Shown here: piece after piece, positions 45,346 to 54,381 of the stretch
Layout of the letters: every line of letters starts with the position of its first letter
Numbering within the stretch: the stretch's first letter is position 1
NCBI GenBank assembly: GCA_947453375.1
Contig: CANGGT010000003.1
Location: forward strand, 1-55,987
DNA from: Planctomycetaceae bacterium
Lineage (GTDB): Bacteria; Planctomycetota; Planctomycetia; Pirellulales; UBA1268
Reading direction: 5' to 3'
Length of the DNA stretch: 55,987 bases
Translations under genes and position numbers: made by a program
Notes under the pieces: model-generated
Databases searched by the model: none
The model's input: only the letters and a program-made list of their open reading frames with translations
What the model was told of the DNA's origin: nothing

Positions 45346-46390
45346 GGAGAGACTCCGGCGGGGGCGCCTGGGCGGCCTGGAGGGCCTCGAGAAACACCTC
45401 CTCGAAAGGGCGGCAGGAAGCTTTGAGCGAGCTGACCCGGATGCCGAGTTGGTTCACCTCCGACCACATGCCGGCAAGCGCCTCAGGCGCAGCGAGCTGG
45501 AGCAGGACCACCCCCTCGTGCGCCCCGTCCCCCGGCGTCACGGTCTCGACGGTGGCGGAGAATCGGCCGGCCGCTCCGGCCGCGGAGGGGAAGAGATCGA
45601 GCGGCCGGGCACGCCGGGCTGGGATCCCGCGGGCGATGAGGCGGCGGACGAACTCGTCGACCGGCCCGGTGACTTCGAGCCGCTCCTCCGGGATCGCCGG
45701 CTGGGTCAGCTCCCGGATCGAGCCGGTCAACCGCACCCGGCCTCCGGCGAGGACGATCACGCGCTCGCAGATCGATTGCACGTCGGGGAGGACATGGGTG
45801 GAGACGAGGATCGTCTTGCCGTGGTCGCGGGCGAGCGTGGTGAGCCGGCCGAGCATCGCCCGCCGCTCGATCGGATCGAGGCCGTTGGTCGGCTCGTCGA
45901 GGATCACCATCCGCGGGTCGTGGACGATTGCCGCGGCAAACGAGATCTTCTGTTTCATCCCCACCGAGAGCGTCTCCACCGGGCGGTAGCGCTCCTGGCC
46001 GGCGTCGCACCAATCAAGCACCTCGTGCGCTCGACGGAGCGATTCGATCCCGGGGATCCCGGAGAGTTGAGCCGCGTAGCGCACCATCTCCACCCCGGAG
46101 AGCCCCGGCACGGAGCATTCGTCCTCCGGGACGACGCCGACGAACCTGCGCACGGCATGGGGACTGCGGCGCGGATCGAGCCCGAACACGCGCACGCTCC
46201 CTTCGGCGAGGCGCACGAGGCCGAGGATCGCTTTGACCAGCGTGCTCTTGCCGGCCCCGTTGGGCCCGACGAGCCCGGTGATGCCCGGGTGGACGGTGAG
46301 CGACACGCGGTCGAGGACCGTGCGCTTCCCGTACCGCTTGACGATCCCCGTGGCCTGCACCGGCTCTTCCACGGACGACGATCGGCTCAT
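45332..46390 (-). CDS. ABC transporter ATP-binding protein, first gene of the unit
   Basis: 352 residues. Walker A LVGPNGAGKSTLVKAIL, signature LSVGMKQK, Walker B MVILDEPTNGLDP, H-loop VSTHVLPDVQ. From about 235 a C-terminal extension (RLEVTGPVDEFVRRLIARG) ends in FEEVFLEALQAAQAPPPE. No clear SD; 62 bases after frr on the same strand, so the whole ABC unit could be read from the frr promoter. Confidence 0.93.
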   Translation of the reverse strand: MSRSSSVEEPVQATGIVKRYGKRTVLDRVSLTVHPGITGLVGPNGAGKSTLVKAILGLVRLAEGSVRVFGLDPRRSPHAVRRFVGVVPEDECSVPGLSGVEMVRYAAQLSGIPGIESLRRAHEVLDWCDAGQERYRPVETLSVGMKQKISFAAAIVHDPRMVILDEPTNGLDPIERRAMLGRLTTLARDHGKTILVSTHVLPDVQSICERVIVLAGGRVRLTGSIRELTQPAIPEERLEVTGPVDEFVRRLIARGIPARRARPLDLFPSAAGAAGRFSATVETVTPGDGAHEGVVLLQLAAPEALAGMWSEVNQLGIRVSSLKASCRPFEEVFLEALQAAQAPPPESLHAAP

Positions 46391-46452
46391 GCGTGCTGGG
46401 TACCCGGGCGAGGTCGACTCGATCCGTCTTTTGAAATCGTCCTGAGCGGGGC

Positions 46453-47013
46453 TCAGCCGTCCATCACTTCCGCTTCCTTGGTGCGGGCCAGATCCGCCAC
46501 CTTGGCCTCGTAGGTCTTGGTGAGCTCCTGCACTTCCTCCTTGGTGGAGTCGCAGTCGTCCTCGGTGAGGGTGCCGTCGGTCTTCTCGGTGTCGGCCGCC
46601 TTGTTGGCGTCGCGGCGGACGTTGCGGATCGCCACCTTCGCCTCCTCGGCGAGCTCCTTGATCCGCGACGACATCTTTTTGCGGACATCGGTCGACAGGG
46701 CGGGGATCGTGATCCGGATCACACGGCCGTCGCTCTGGGGGTTGAAGCCGAGGTCAGAGGCTTGGATAGCCTTCTCGATGTCCTTGATCGTGCCGGGATC
46801 GAAGGGGCGGACGACGATCTGGTTCGGTTCGGGGGCGCCGACGCTCGCAAGGGCTTTGATCGGCGTCGGCGATCCGTAGACCTCCACGCGGAGCGAATCG
46901 ACCAGGCCGGGATTGGCCCGTCCCGTGCGGATGCCGGTGAGTTGGTGGCGGAACACATCGACCGCCTTCTCCATCCGCTCCTCGGCGTCCAAGAGGATCT
47001 CGTCGACCGGCAT
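46453..47013 (-). CDS. Ribosome recycling factor
   Basis: Releases ribosomes from mRNA after termination, with EF-G. 186 residues, standard length. Landmarks: ILLDAEERMEKAVDVFRHQL, GIRTGRANPGLVDSLRVEVY, YGSPTPIKALASV, VRPFDPGTIKDIEKAI, RITIPALSTDVRKKM and NVRRDANKAAD. AAGGAGTG precedes the ATG. In most bacteria frr follows pyrH; here it is 6.5 kb away and has its own candidate promoter. Confidence 0.98.
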   Translation of the reverse strand: MPVDEILLDAEERMEKAVDVFRHQLTGIRTGRANPGLVDSLRVEVYGSPTPIKALASVGAPEPNQIVVRPFDPGTIKDIEKAIQASDLGFNPQSDGRVIRITIPALSTDVRKKMSSRIKELAEEAKVAIRNVRRDANKAADTEKTDGTLTEDDCDSTKEEVQELTKTYEAKVADLARTKEAEVMDG

Positions 47014-47092
47014 TCGGGCACACTCCTTCGTGGGTCTGTCGTCGGGCTGGCGTCGTGTCGTCGGGCCGGCCGCTGCGGCCTCGTGGGGCGGA

Positions 47093-47121
47093 ATTGTCCC
47101 TCTCCCAGACCGACGTCACAA
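47093..47121 (-). promoter_or_regulatory. Candidate promoter of frr
   Basis: On the minus strand: TTGTGA (47121-47116), a 17-base spacer, GACAAT (47098-47093). Each box has two mismatches to consensus. Confidence 0.4.
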
Positions 47122-47255
47122 TTCTCGCGGGGGTGGAGTTGGCACGCAAGCGGCCGGCGGCTCGCGGCCCCACGGTCCCCGACTTTGATTCCCCGGCGTG
47201 ACGTCGATCCCCCGGAGTGGGATTCCCGCCCTCCATTTCCCTCACCGAGGTTCAC

Positions 47256-49307
47256 GTGCCCATCCATCGCCCCCGCACTCTCTTCCCCCGCCGCTGGCTG
47301 GGCCTGCTCGTCCTCGTCGTTCTTGCCACGGCTGCTGCCACGGAGGCCGGGGCGATCGAGCGGCGGCTCCCCCCAAAGGCGCCTCCGCTCGCGGACCTCG
47401 TCGCCAAGCTCGATGACGCGCAGCGCCTCGCCTGGGAACGGGTGCCCGAGCGGCTCGAAGCGGTGCAGCAGCGGATCGAGCGGACTCCCTTCGCCGACGA
47501 CGGGGTGCGGGCCGAGATCGAAGTCTTCCCCAAGGCGGTGGCCTACGGAATCGAGTGTGGCGAGTGGTGGGAGCCGCAGCACCTCGAGCGGGCGACCTGG
47601 GCGCTCGACGAGGCGGAGCGCCGGCTCGACGAGCTCGCAGCGGGGCGGAAGGGCTGGCGCGAGGGGGGATTCGTGCCACTGGCCTACCGCTCCCGGATCG
47701 ACGGCTCAACGCAGCCCTACGGGATCGTCGTGCCGGAAGGACTCGACCGCTCCAAGCCGGTGCCGGTGTGGATCTGGCTCCATGGCCGGGGCGAGCGTGA
47801 CACCGATCTCCACTTCCTCTGGCAAAAGGCCCGCAAGACCGGCGAGTTTTTCCCCGACGACGCCGTCGTTCTCCATCCCTTCGGCCGCTACTGCAACGGC
47901 TGGAAGGGGCCCGGGGCGGTCGATGTCTTCGAGGCCCTCGACGCCCTCGATCGGATCATCCCGGTCGACCGGGATCGGGTGGTGCTCGCCGGCTTCTCGA
48001 TGGGGGGAGCCGGGGCGTGGGAGATCGGTGCCCGCCGCACCGACCGATTCTGCGCCGTCCATGGCGGCGCGGGCTTCGTCGACACCTCGCGCTTCATCGG
48101 CATCAAGCCGGGCGACGTGCCCCCGTGGGAGTCGCGGCTCTGGCTCCTCACCGACGTCCCTCCAGTGGCCCGCAATCTCCTCAACCTTCCGGTGATCGCC
48201 TACTCCGGCGAGAAGGACGGCCAGCGCGCTGCCAGCGAGATCATGGTGGCGACACTCGCCGCCGAGGGCCGCGAGATCCCGCACCAAATTGGCGCCGGGA
48301 TGGAGCACCGCTACGACGATCCCTCGCGCGCGGCAATCGCCGCCTTCCTCAGGCCGGCGGTCGCCGCCGGCCGGCCGCGCTCCCCCGACACCGTCCACTG
48401 GGCCGGCACGACGCTCGCCGATGGCGGGGCTTGGTGGGTCGAGCCGCTCGGCCTCGGCGAGCACTGTGCGCCCGCGCGGATCGACGCGGTCCGCGACTGG
48501 AAAAGGGCGAGCGTTTGGGTCGAGACGGCCAACGTCACCGTCGTGCATCTCCGCGACATCCCCGCGCCCTGCCGGATCGAGATCGACGGCACCCCGATCG
48601 GGTACCCCGCAAGCCCCGACCCGGAGGGCGACACCGGGGCCGTGGTCCTGGCCCGCGCGGGGCTCGCTCCCGACGGCGCGTGGGGCATCGTCGACTCTGC
48701 CACGCTTCCGCTCCATCGCAAGCGGCCCGGGCTCACCGGCCCGATCGACGAGGCCTTCGACGCCCCGTTTGTCGTCGTGCCGCCGGCTGGGCCCGGCCTC
48801 TCCCCTGCGGTCGACCGGTTCGTGGCGGAGGAGTTTGCCCACCTGAAGCGCCGCTGGCACGACCTCTACCGGGGCGAATTGCCGGTCGTGGAGGCGAAGG
48901 ATGTCACCGACGAGATCCTCCGCACGAAGCACCTCGTCCTCTTCGGCGACGAGGCATCCAATCCGCTCATCGCCCGCGCCATGCCGGGATTGCCGTTGCG
49001 CTGGACGCCTGAGGGGATCGTGCTCGGTCCGGGCACCGCTGGCGAACGGCGCTTTCCCGGGGCCGGCCACGTGCCGGTCCTCATCCACCCCAATCCGCTT
49101 TCGCCTGCCGCCGCGCCGCGGTATGTCGTCCTCAACTCCGGCTTCACCTTCCGCGAGGAGCACGACGTCAACAACGCCCTCCAGAACCGGCGCCTCCCCG
49201 ACTGGGCGGTGATCGATCTGGCCGTGCCCCCCGACGGCCGCGATCCAGGTCGGATCGTCGCCGCCGATTTCTTCGACGAGGCCTGGGGGGTGAAGCGGCC
49301 GGAGTGA
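47256..49307 (+). CDS. Secreted alpha/beta hydrolase (esterase/feruloyl-esterase-like)
   Basis: 683 residues from GTG 47256, chosen because GAGG sits 5-6 bases upstream; GTG 47217 gives 13 extra residues without SD. Signal peptide: RRWLGLLVLVVLATAAATEAGA. Residues about 50-130 are helical. The hydrolase domain (about 150-370) starts with YGIVVPEGLDRSKPVPVWIW and contains LHGRGERDTD (oxyanion), the nucleophile elbow GFSMGGAGAWEIGAR and a catalytic His in GMEHRYDD. The remaining 300 residues form extra beta-rich domains (TLADGGAWWVEPLG, HLVLFGDEASNPLIA), perhaps substrate binding. The substrate is unknown; polysaccharide ester cleavage is a guess. It lies between frr and the permease gene, opposite in direction to the ribosomal genes. 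Confidence 0.82.
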   Translation: MPIHRPRTLFPRRWLGLLVLVVLATAAATEAGAIERRLPPKAPPLADLVAKLDDAQRLAWERVPERLEAVQQRIERTPFADDGVRAEIEVFPKAVAYGIECGEWWEPQHLERATWALDEAERRLDELAAGRKGWREGGFVPLAYRSRIDGSTQPYGIVVPEGLDRSKPVPVWIWLHGRGERDTDLHFLWQKARKTGEFFPDDAVVLHPFGRYCNGWKGPGAVDVFEALDALDRIIPVDRDRVVLAGFSMGGAGAWEIGARRTDRFCAVHGGAGFVDTSRFIGIKPGDVPPWESRLWLLTDVPPVARNLLNLPVIAYSGEKDGQRAASEIMVATLAAEGREIPHQIGAGMEHRYDDPSRAAIAAFLRPAVAAGRPRSPDTVHWAGTTLADGGAWWVEPLGLGEHCAPARIDAVRDWKRASVWVETANVTVVHLRDIPAPCRIEIDGTPIGYPASPDPEGDTGAVVLARAGLAPDGAWGIVDSATLPLHRKRPGLTGPIDEAFDAPFVVVPPAGPGLSPAVDRFVAEEFAHLKRRWHDLYRGELPVVEAKDVTDEILRTKHLVLFGDEASNPLIARAMPGLPLRWTPEGIVLGPGTAGERRFPGAGHVPVLIHPNPLSPAAAPRYVVLNSGFTFREEHDVNNALQNRRLPDWAVIDLAVPPDGRDPGRIVAADFFDEAWGVKRPE

Positions 49308-49331
49308 ACGGGGGCCGCTCAACCCACCGGC

Positions 49332-51305
49332 TCATCCCACCAGGACCGTCGGCCGCCGCGCCTGGTCGGGGACGGCCTTCTCGACGAGGTCGTAGACGAC
49401 GTTCGGCACGTCCCCCTGGCCGAAGAGGAGGAACTCGAGCGCGAGCTTGAGGCTGCTCCCCTGGCTCCAGCCGAAGACGACATCGAGCGGCGTCCCCGAC
49501 TTCGACATCTCGATGGCGATCTGCGCGATCGTGTGGGAGACGCTGACAACGTCGCGGGCGACGATCACGAACCGCTCCCCCTCCTGCTTGGCGGAGAGGA
49601 TCGGGGCGTTGTGAAACTCGCTCGTGTCGCCGTAATGAACCTCGAGGAACACGATCGGCACCTCGGCGGGGATCCGGTGGCGCTGGCGGATCTCCGCCTC
49701 CTTCTCGTCGAGCGAGCGGTGGCCAGGACGGTGCGGCACGAGGACACGGAAGGCCCCCTCCGCGCAGATGTCGGTCCAGAGCATGCGGGCAGAGTCGTCG
49801 GCGAAGCGAAACTCCTTGTGACGCAGTTCCTGGCTCCGCCACACGCGCGACACGATCGAAATCACGAGCACCGACGCGATGAACATCGAGGCGATGATGA
49901 TCCCGTCGGGGCGCTCGGAGATGTTCGTAATGGTCGTGTAGATGAACACCAGCGTGATCAGGGCGAAGGCGATCCGCTTGAGCGGGTGGTGATCGGCGCC
50001 TGCCGAAGCCTCGTGTTGCATGTGCACCAGCGACGCGATGCAGGCGCTGGTCATGAGCACGAGCACGCCGGTGGCATAGGCACCTCCCTGGGCCGTGACG
50101 TCTGCCTTGAAGGCCCACGTCACGAGGAGGTTGATGACGGTGAACGCGATCACGAGGGGGCGGTAGGCCGACGCCCATTCCGGTGCCATGCCGTAGCGAG
50201 GCAGGTAGCGAGGCACCATGTTGAGGAGGCCGGCCATCGCCGAGGCCCCGGCAAACCAGAGGATGAGGATCGTGGAGATGTCGTAGATCGTCCCGAAGAT
50301 CGGGCCGAACAGCGGGCTGACGGCCAGGGGGCTCTCGCCATGGGCAACGTAAGCCAGGGCGCGATCGAGGGCCTTTCCCTTGAAGAGGATCTCGCCGGCG
50401 TCGTCCTTCTCCATCCGCAGTTCGTCGGCCGGGATGATCGTGTTGGTCCCGGTGACGAGCGAAGAACCGATGAGAAAGAACGACATGATCAGGGCGGCCG
50501 TCAGCATGAGGCGACGCGTGTTGGTGATCCGCGCCTGCTCGTCGTCGGGATTCTCATCACTGCCGCGGACGAGGTGGATCAGCAGGACGCCGGTCTCGAA
50601 GCCGGAGAGGCCGAGTGCCAGTTTCGGGAAGATCAACAGCGAGATTCCCAGGGCCACCCACAGGCCGTGCCCCTCGAGCGGCGCCTCGTGAAGGTGGTAG
50701 GAACCGGAGGCGATCTCCGCAAACCACTGCTGGAGGAGCGCGGGGTGGGTGACGAGGTGCCACAGCCCGCTGGCGATGATCAGGAACGAGAGCCCGAGAA
50801 AGGCGATGACGAGGACCGTGGCAATGCCCACGACCTCGGAGTAACCCTTGAGGAACATCGCCCCCAGGAGCAGCAGGAGCACCACCGCCATGACGACCTG
50901 GTTGTGGGCCCACGGGGGGGCGTTCCCTGCGAAGATCGAGTTGCTGATGAGATGGGCCGCAGCGTCGGCGGCGGAGAGCGTCTTCGTGATCACGAAGTCG
51001 GTGGCGGCAAAGCCGATCAGCACGAGGACGCCGATCTTCCCCTTCCAGCCGCTCACGAGCCGCTCGATCATCCCGATCGAGCCGACGCCGTCGGGGGTCT
51101 GGCCGGCGACGTAGCTGTAGACCGGATAGGCCCCGAAGAGCGTCACGAGGACGAGGACCAGCGTCGCCAGGGGGGCGAGTGTGCCGGCCCCTTCGAAGGC
51201 GATCGACGGTTGGTAGCCGAGCGTGCTGAAGTAGTCGACGCCACACAGACACATGATCAGCCACCACGCGTAGTGGTGGTGCTGACCGTGGGAAGACTCA
51301 CTCAC
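49332..51305 (-). CDS. APC-superfamily permease with C-terminal cytoplasmic domain
   Basis: 657 residues from GTG 51305. About 11-12 TMs in residues 10-490 include YAWWLIMCLCGVDYFSTLGY, ATLVLVLVTLFGAYPVYSYV, IGVLVLIGFAATDFVITKTL, MAVVLLLLLGAMFLKGYSEV and GLWVALGISLLIFPKLALGL. This pattern matches amino-acid/K+ APC transporters. Residues about 500-657 are soluble, with HKEFRFADDSARML, GAFRVLVPHRPGHRSLDEK and IPAEVPIVFLEVHYGDTSEF, suggesting a regulatory domain. The ion or amino-acid substrate is unassigned. SD AGGAG is 14 bases upstream, rather far, so the start could differ. Confidence 0.8.
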   Translation of the reverse strand: MSESSHGQHHHYAWWLIMCLCGVDYFSTLGYQPSIAFEGAGTLAPLATLVLVLVTLFGAYPVYSYVAGQTPDGVGSIGMIERLVSGWKGKIGVLVLIGFAATDFVITKTLSAADAAAHLISNSIFAGNAPPWAHNQVVMAVVLLLLLGAMFLKGYSEVVGIATVLVIAFLGLSFLIIASGLWHLVTHPALLQQWFAEIASGSYHLHEAPLEGHGLWVALGISLLIFPKLALGLSGFETGVLLIHLVRGSDENPDDEQARITNTRRLMLTAALIMSFFLIGSSLVTGTNTIIPADELRMEKDDAGEILFKGKALDRALAYVAHGESPLAVSPLFGPIFGTIYDISTILILWFAGASAMAGLLNMVPRYLPRYGMAPEWASAYRPLVIAFTVINLLVTWAFKADVTAQGGAYATGVLVLMTSACIASLVHMQHEASAGADHHPLKRIAFALITLVFIYTTITNISERPDGIIIASMFIASVLVISIVSRVWRSQELRHKEFRFADDSARMLWTDICAEGAFRVLVPHRPGHRSLDEKEAEIRQRHRIPAEVPIVFLEVHYGDTSEFHNAPILSAKQEGERFVIVARDVVSVSHTIAQIAIEMSKSGTPLDVVFGWSQGSSLKLALEFLLFGQGDVPNVVYDLVEKAVPDQARRPTVLVG

Positions 51306-51387
51306 GGGGGCGCATCGCTCCTGGAGGGGGATCGGACGACGCTCCGCAGTCTACCTGTCACGGCGGGCGTCGTGGCGGCGGCCCCAC

Positions 51388-52080
51388 TCACTGCCATTCC
51401 GGGAGATCGACGCCCCGTTTCTTCGACTGGGCCTCGAGGGCCTCGGCGTAGCGGTCGAAGAGTTTGCGGCGGTCGGCGTCCTTCGGGGGCTTCTGGCGGC
51501 GGCCTTTCTCTTCTTGCGCCTGCGGCGAGAGGCCGAAGCGGAGCTTCCGGTAGGCGATCGTCCGGTCGATCCCTTCGTCGGCCAGCCGCGGCCGGTCCGA
51601 CTCCGGGGCGGCCACGAAGGCATCGATCGCCTCGTCACGGCACCGCTTCCATTCCTCGTCGAGGGCCTTGCGGGCGGCCTCGAGTTCGTCTTTCGTCATC
51701 TGGTCGGCGTTGCGGATCACTTCGGCGACCGCCTTCTTCCCTTCCGCACCGCGCATTTCGCCGCTGAGCAGCCCCTTTTGGATCGTGGCGGTCGAACCGA
51801 CGAGATCGGGCCGCCGGCCGAGGGTCATCCAGGCGCCGCCGGCGATCGTTCCCATCCCGATGACGCCGAGGAGGGCGACGATCACGATGCCGCTCCCCTT
51901 CGATCCGGGCGTGGGGGACGCCTCCGCAGCCGGCCTGGCCCCTGCGGCCGATCCCTGGCGCGGAGCCGTCTGGGCCTTCTGGCCCGGGGCGGCGGTGGGG
52001 GTTGGGAGCGGTTTGCCCTGGGCGACCGCCCGGGCCGCCGCGAGGCGGGCCTGGGCTTCGGGGCTCAACTGACGGGCCAT
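51388..52080 (-). CDS. Unknown single-pass membrane protein
   Basis: 230 residues; strong SD GGAGGAG before the ATG. Residues 1-62 are Ala/Pro/Gln-rich and disordered, a single TM spans about 64-86 (IVIVALLGVIGMGTIAGGAW), and 90-230 are helical and charged (MTKDELEAARKALDEEWKRC). No family recognised. It precedes the APC permease on the same strand by 82 bases and may be co-transcribed. Confidence 0.65.
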   Translation of the reverse strand: MARQLSPEAQARLAAARAVAQGKPLPTPTAAPGQKAQTAPRQGSAAGARPAAEASPTPGSKGSGIVIVALLGVIGMGTIAGGAWMTLGRRPDLVGSTATIQKGLLSGEMRGAEGKKAVAEVIRNADQMTKDELEAARKALDEEWKRCRDEAIDAFVAAPESDRPRLADEGIDRTIAYRKLRFGLSPQAQEEKGRRQKPPKDADRRKLFDRYAEALEAQSKKRGVDLPEWQ

Positions 52081-52154
52081 GGTGATCTCCTCCGGGGGCG
52101 GATAGGCAGTGGAAACAGCCCTCCTTGGCGGTGTTCCACGGCATGAATCATGGA

Positions 52155-52189
52155 GACGCCCCCGCCATCACGCGGGTGGCGGGGGCGTC
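52155..52189. terminator. GC-rich hairpin downstream of the DUF1559 gene
   Basis: A 13-bp stem GACGCCCCCGCCA/TGGCGGGGGCGTC with loop TCACGCGGG. No T tract on either strand. It lies between the 51388 and 52252 genes and may stop transcription of the DUF1559 gene. Confidence 0.5.
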
Positions 52190-52251
52190 CACGGTCGGAG
52201 CCTCGCGTCGAGCGAGGAACCGGGACTCCGGGGCTCGAGGGGGTTGCTGCG

Positions 52252-53244
52252 TCAGGTTCCCGTGCCCGAAGCGCCGTCGGCCGGCTTGGTCGGGTCGTTG
52301 CCGTCGCTGATCGTCGAGTACCACCGGAGGACGTCGAGATCGACGTCGGGGCCGAGGCCCTCGACATGGCCGTCGAGGAACACGAAGTTCACGATGCCAC
52401 CCGCGTGCTGGCTGCCGAACTTCCGGCTATTCGTGTCCTTTGGCCCGCTGGCCAGCCCCCGGGCCGTGTCGCGAAACAGGCAGTGGGGGGTGTCGGCGGC
52501 AAACATCGACGTGTCCCCCTGCCAGTACTGAACCATGTTCTGCGGCCAGGCCGGGTCGACCGGGATCAGATGCCGCTCGCCGATGGCGATCGTCTGGCTC
52601 AGCCCGTCGAGGACCCACGACGCTTTGACCGCCGAGAAGGTGAAGATCGGACCAGCCTGTCGACCGTCGACACCAGCACCATTCTCGCTGCTGTAGTTGA
52701 AGTAGGTGCCAGCGTTGGCGGAGTAGTCGCCGCCGGCGGCGGCCGCCATAACGACCGGAACGTCGTTGTTGTTGTCGAAGTTCCGGGTGTTGTTCGGGGC
52801 CCGGCGACTGGGGCAGAAGAAGGCCGAGACGGCCGTCCGCATCGACTGCGAATTGAGGGTGTCATCGGCACGGGCGGTCGGCACGTAGGCGTTGGCGATC
52901 GCCGTCTCCTCCATGTAGGGGAGCATGCGGAAGGCCCAGGAAGTCCCGATCTGTTCGCGGGTGTTTCGGCCGGAAGGGAACGTCTTCTTGGCGTCGTGGT
53001 GGAGCGTAACGGCCAAGCCCTGCTGCTTGAGGTTGTTGTTGCAGGCCATCCGATTGGCTGCCTCGCGGGCCGCCTGGACCGCCGGGAGGAGAAGGCCGAC
53101 GAGGGTGCCGATGATGGCGATCACGACGAGGAGCTCGACGAGCGTGAATCCGCTTCGACGGCTCCCGACGATCGCCCCCGGGACGGCCCCGAGGCGACGA
53201 CTCTTCCAACTGTTGTCCAGACGACTCTTGAGCGTGCCAACCAT
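52252..53244 (-). CDS. DUF1559 prepilin-like protein
   Basis: 330 residues from the ATG at 53244 (SD GGGAGAG). An N-terminal basic segment precedes the type IV prepilin/pseudopilin signal GFTLVELLVVIAIIG (cut before Phe), followed by the helix LLLPAVQAAREAANRMAC. The DUF1559 body shows CNNNLKQQGLAVTLHHDA, PYMEETAIAN, FFCPSRR and the C-terminal block NFVFLDGHVEGLG. Family proteins are very numerous in planctomycetes, where they look like secreted pseudopilins; the function is unsettled. No pilus assembly gene is present nearby. Confidence 0.92.
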   Translation of the reverse strand: MVGTLKSRLDNSWKSRRLGAVPGAIVGSRRSGFTLVELLVVIAIIGTLVGLLLPAVQAAREAANRMACNNNLKQQGLAVTLHHDAKKTFPSGRNTREQIGTSWAFRMLPYMEETAIANAYVPTARADDTLNSQSMRTAVSAFFCPSRRAPNNTRNFDNNNDVPVVMAAAAGGDYSANAGTYFNYSSENGAGVDGRQAGPIFTFSAVKASWVLDGLSQTIAIGERHLIPVDPAWPQNMVQYWQGDTSMFAADTPHCLFRDTARGLASGPKDTNSRKFGSQHAGGIVNFVFLDGHVEGLGPDVDLDVLRWYSTISDGNDPTKPADGASGTGT

Positions 53245-53316
53245 GGTGAACTCTCCCGGCCGCAACCCACCCAGAGCCGACGAGGCAGGAGGAAGGAGGT
53301 GACCGCCAAAACGGCC

Positions 53317-53345
53317 ATTCTCGAACGGTGGGGAGGGTCAGTCAA
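53317..53345 (-). promoter_or_regulatory. Promoter of the DUF1559 gene
   Basis: On the minus strand: TTGACT (53345-53340), a 17-base spacer, GAGAAT (53322-53317). Predicted leader about 65 bases. Confidence 0.5.
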
Positions 53346-53545
53346 GGAAGACTGGGGGCTCAACGTCAGCCCAAAACCCGCAAATCACCGGGCCGTCCCA
53401 GCCCCTGGGGGAATCGGTAGCCTGCGTTGGAAAGGGGGGCTGAAGACGAACGGACCGAGAGGTTTTTCTCCGCCAGATGCGGCCTTGAATCTTCCGGTGA
53501 GGGCTCTTTAGCGGCCGTGAACCCCCTCACGGGAGTGAGGTTTCG

Positions 53546-54355
53546 TCAGGAAACGCGGGACACCCGGCTCCCGATCCGCTCCCCTGCGATCGCCCGGACG
53601 ATGTTCCCCTCCCGGCGGTAGTTGAACACCAGGATCGGCATGTCGTGCTCCATGCACTGGGAGATCGCCGTGGCGTCCATGACGCGGAGATTCTGGTCGC
53701 GGACCTGCTGGTAGGAGAGGTCGCGGTAGAGGATCGCGTGGGGGTTCTTCTCCGGGTCGTCGGAATAGACGCCGTCGACCCGAGTCGCCTTCATGAGAAC
53801 ATCCGCCTCGAGTTCCAGGGCCCGCTGGGCGGCGGCGGTGTCGGTGGTCACAAACGGGCTTCCGGTGCCCGCTGCGAGAATCACGATCCGCCCCTTCTCG
53901 AGATGGCGGCGGGCGCGACGGCGGATGTAGGGCTCGGCCACACCATCCATGCGGATCGCCGTCATCAGCCGCGTCTGGGCCCCGAGGCTCTCGAGGGCAT
54001 CCTGGAGGGCCAGGCCGTTGATCACGGTGGCGAGCATCCCCATCGAATGCGCCGTCGCCTCATGGACCCCGGAGTTTCCTGCGGTGAACGATGCCCCGCG
54101 GAGGATGTTGCCACCGCCGATCACGATCGCCAGTTCGACCCCGCGAGAGGCGGCGAGGACAACCTGCCGGGCGACGAGCATCACCTCGTCCATCGAGATG
54201 CCACGCTCGCCGGGACGCACGAAGCTCTCTCCCGAGAGCTTGAGGAGGACGCGGCGGTAGACCACCGCAGCCCCATCGACAGAGGGGGGTGCGTGGCCCG
54301 AGGCTCCCGACGGCCCGCCGTCCGGTCCCTTCACGCCACTCTGCCTGGCCTCCAT
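53546..54355 (-). CDS. UMP kinase
   Basis: Phosphorylates UMP to UDP in pyrimidine nucleotide synthesis; hexameric amino-acid-kinase fold. 269 residues from the ATG at 54355 (SD GGGAGA). A 30-residue Gly/Pro-rich extension precedes the core [13 protein letters not shown]. Landmarks: [110 protein letters not shown]. It lies 26 bases after tsf. A GTG near residue 31 would give the usual length but lacks a good SD. Confidence 0.95.
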   Translation of the reverse strand: MEARQSGVKGPDGGPSGASGHAPPSVDGAAVVYRRVLLKLSGESFVRPGERGISMDEVMLVARQVVLAASRGVELAIVIGGGNILRGASFTAGNSGVHEATAHSMGMLATVINGLALQDALESLGAQTRLMTAIRMDGVAEPYIRRRARRHLEKGRIVILAAGTGSPFVTTDTAAAQRALELEADVLMKATRVDGVYSDDPEKNPHAILYRDLSYQQVRDQNLRVMDATAISQCMEHDMPILVFNYRREGNIVRAIAGERIGSRVSRVS

Positions 54356-54381
54356 CGGCGAATCTCCCGCACGAGCGGATA

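Noticed and set aside
49533..51767. 744-codon plus-strand frame opposite the APC permease
   Set aside because: Rich in Gly/Asp/Glu/His/Arg with no domain; the opposite strand has clear transmembrane segments and ends.
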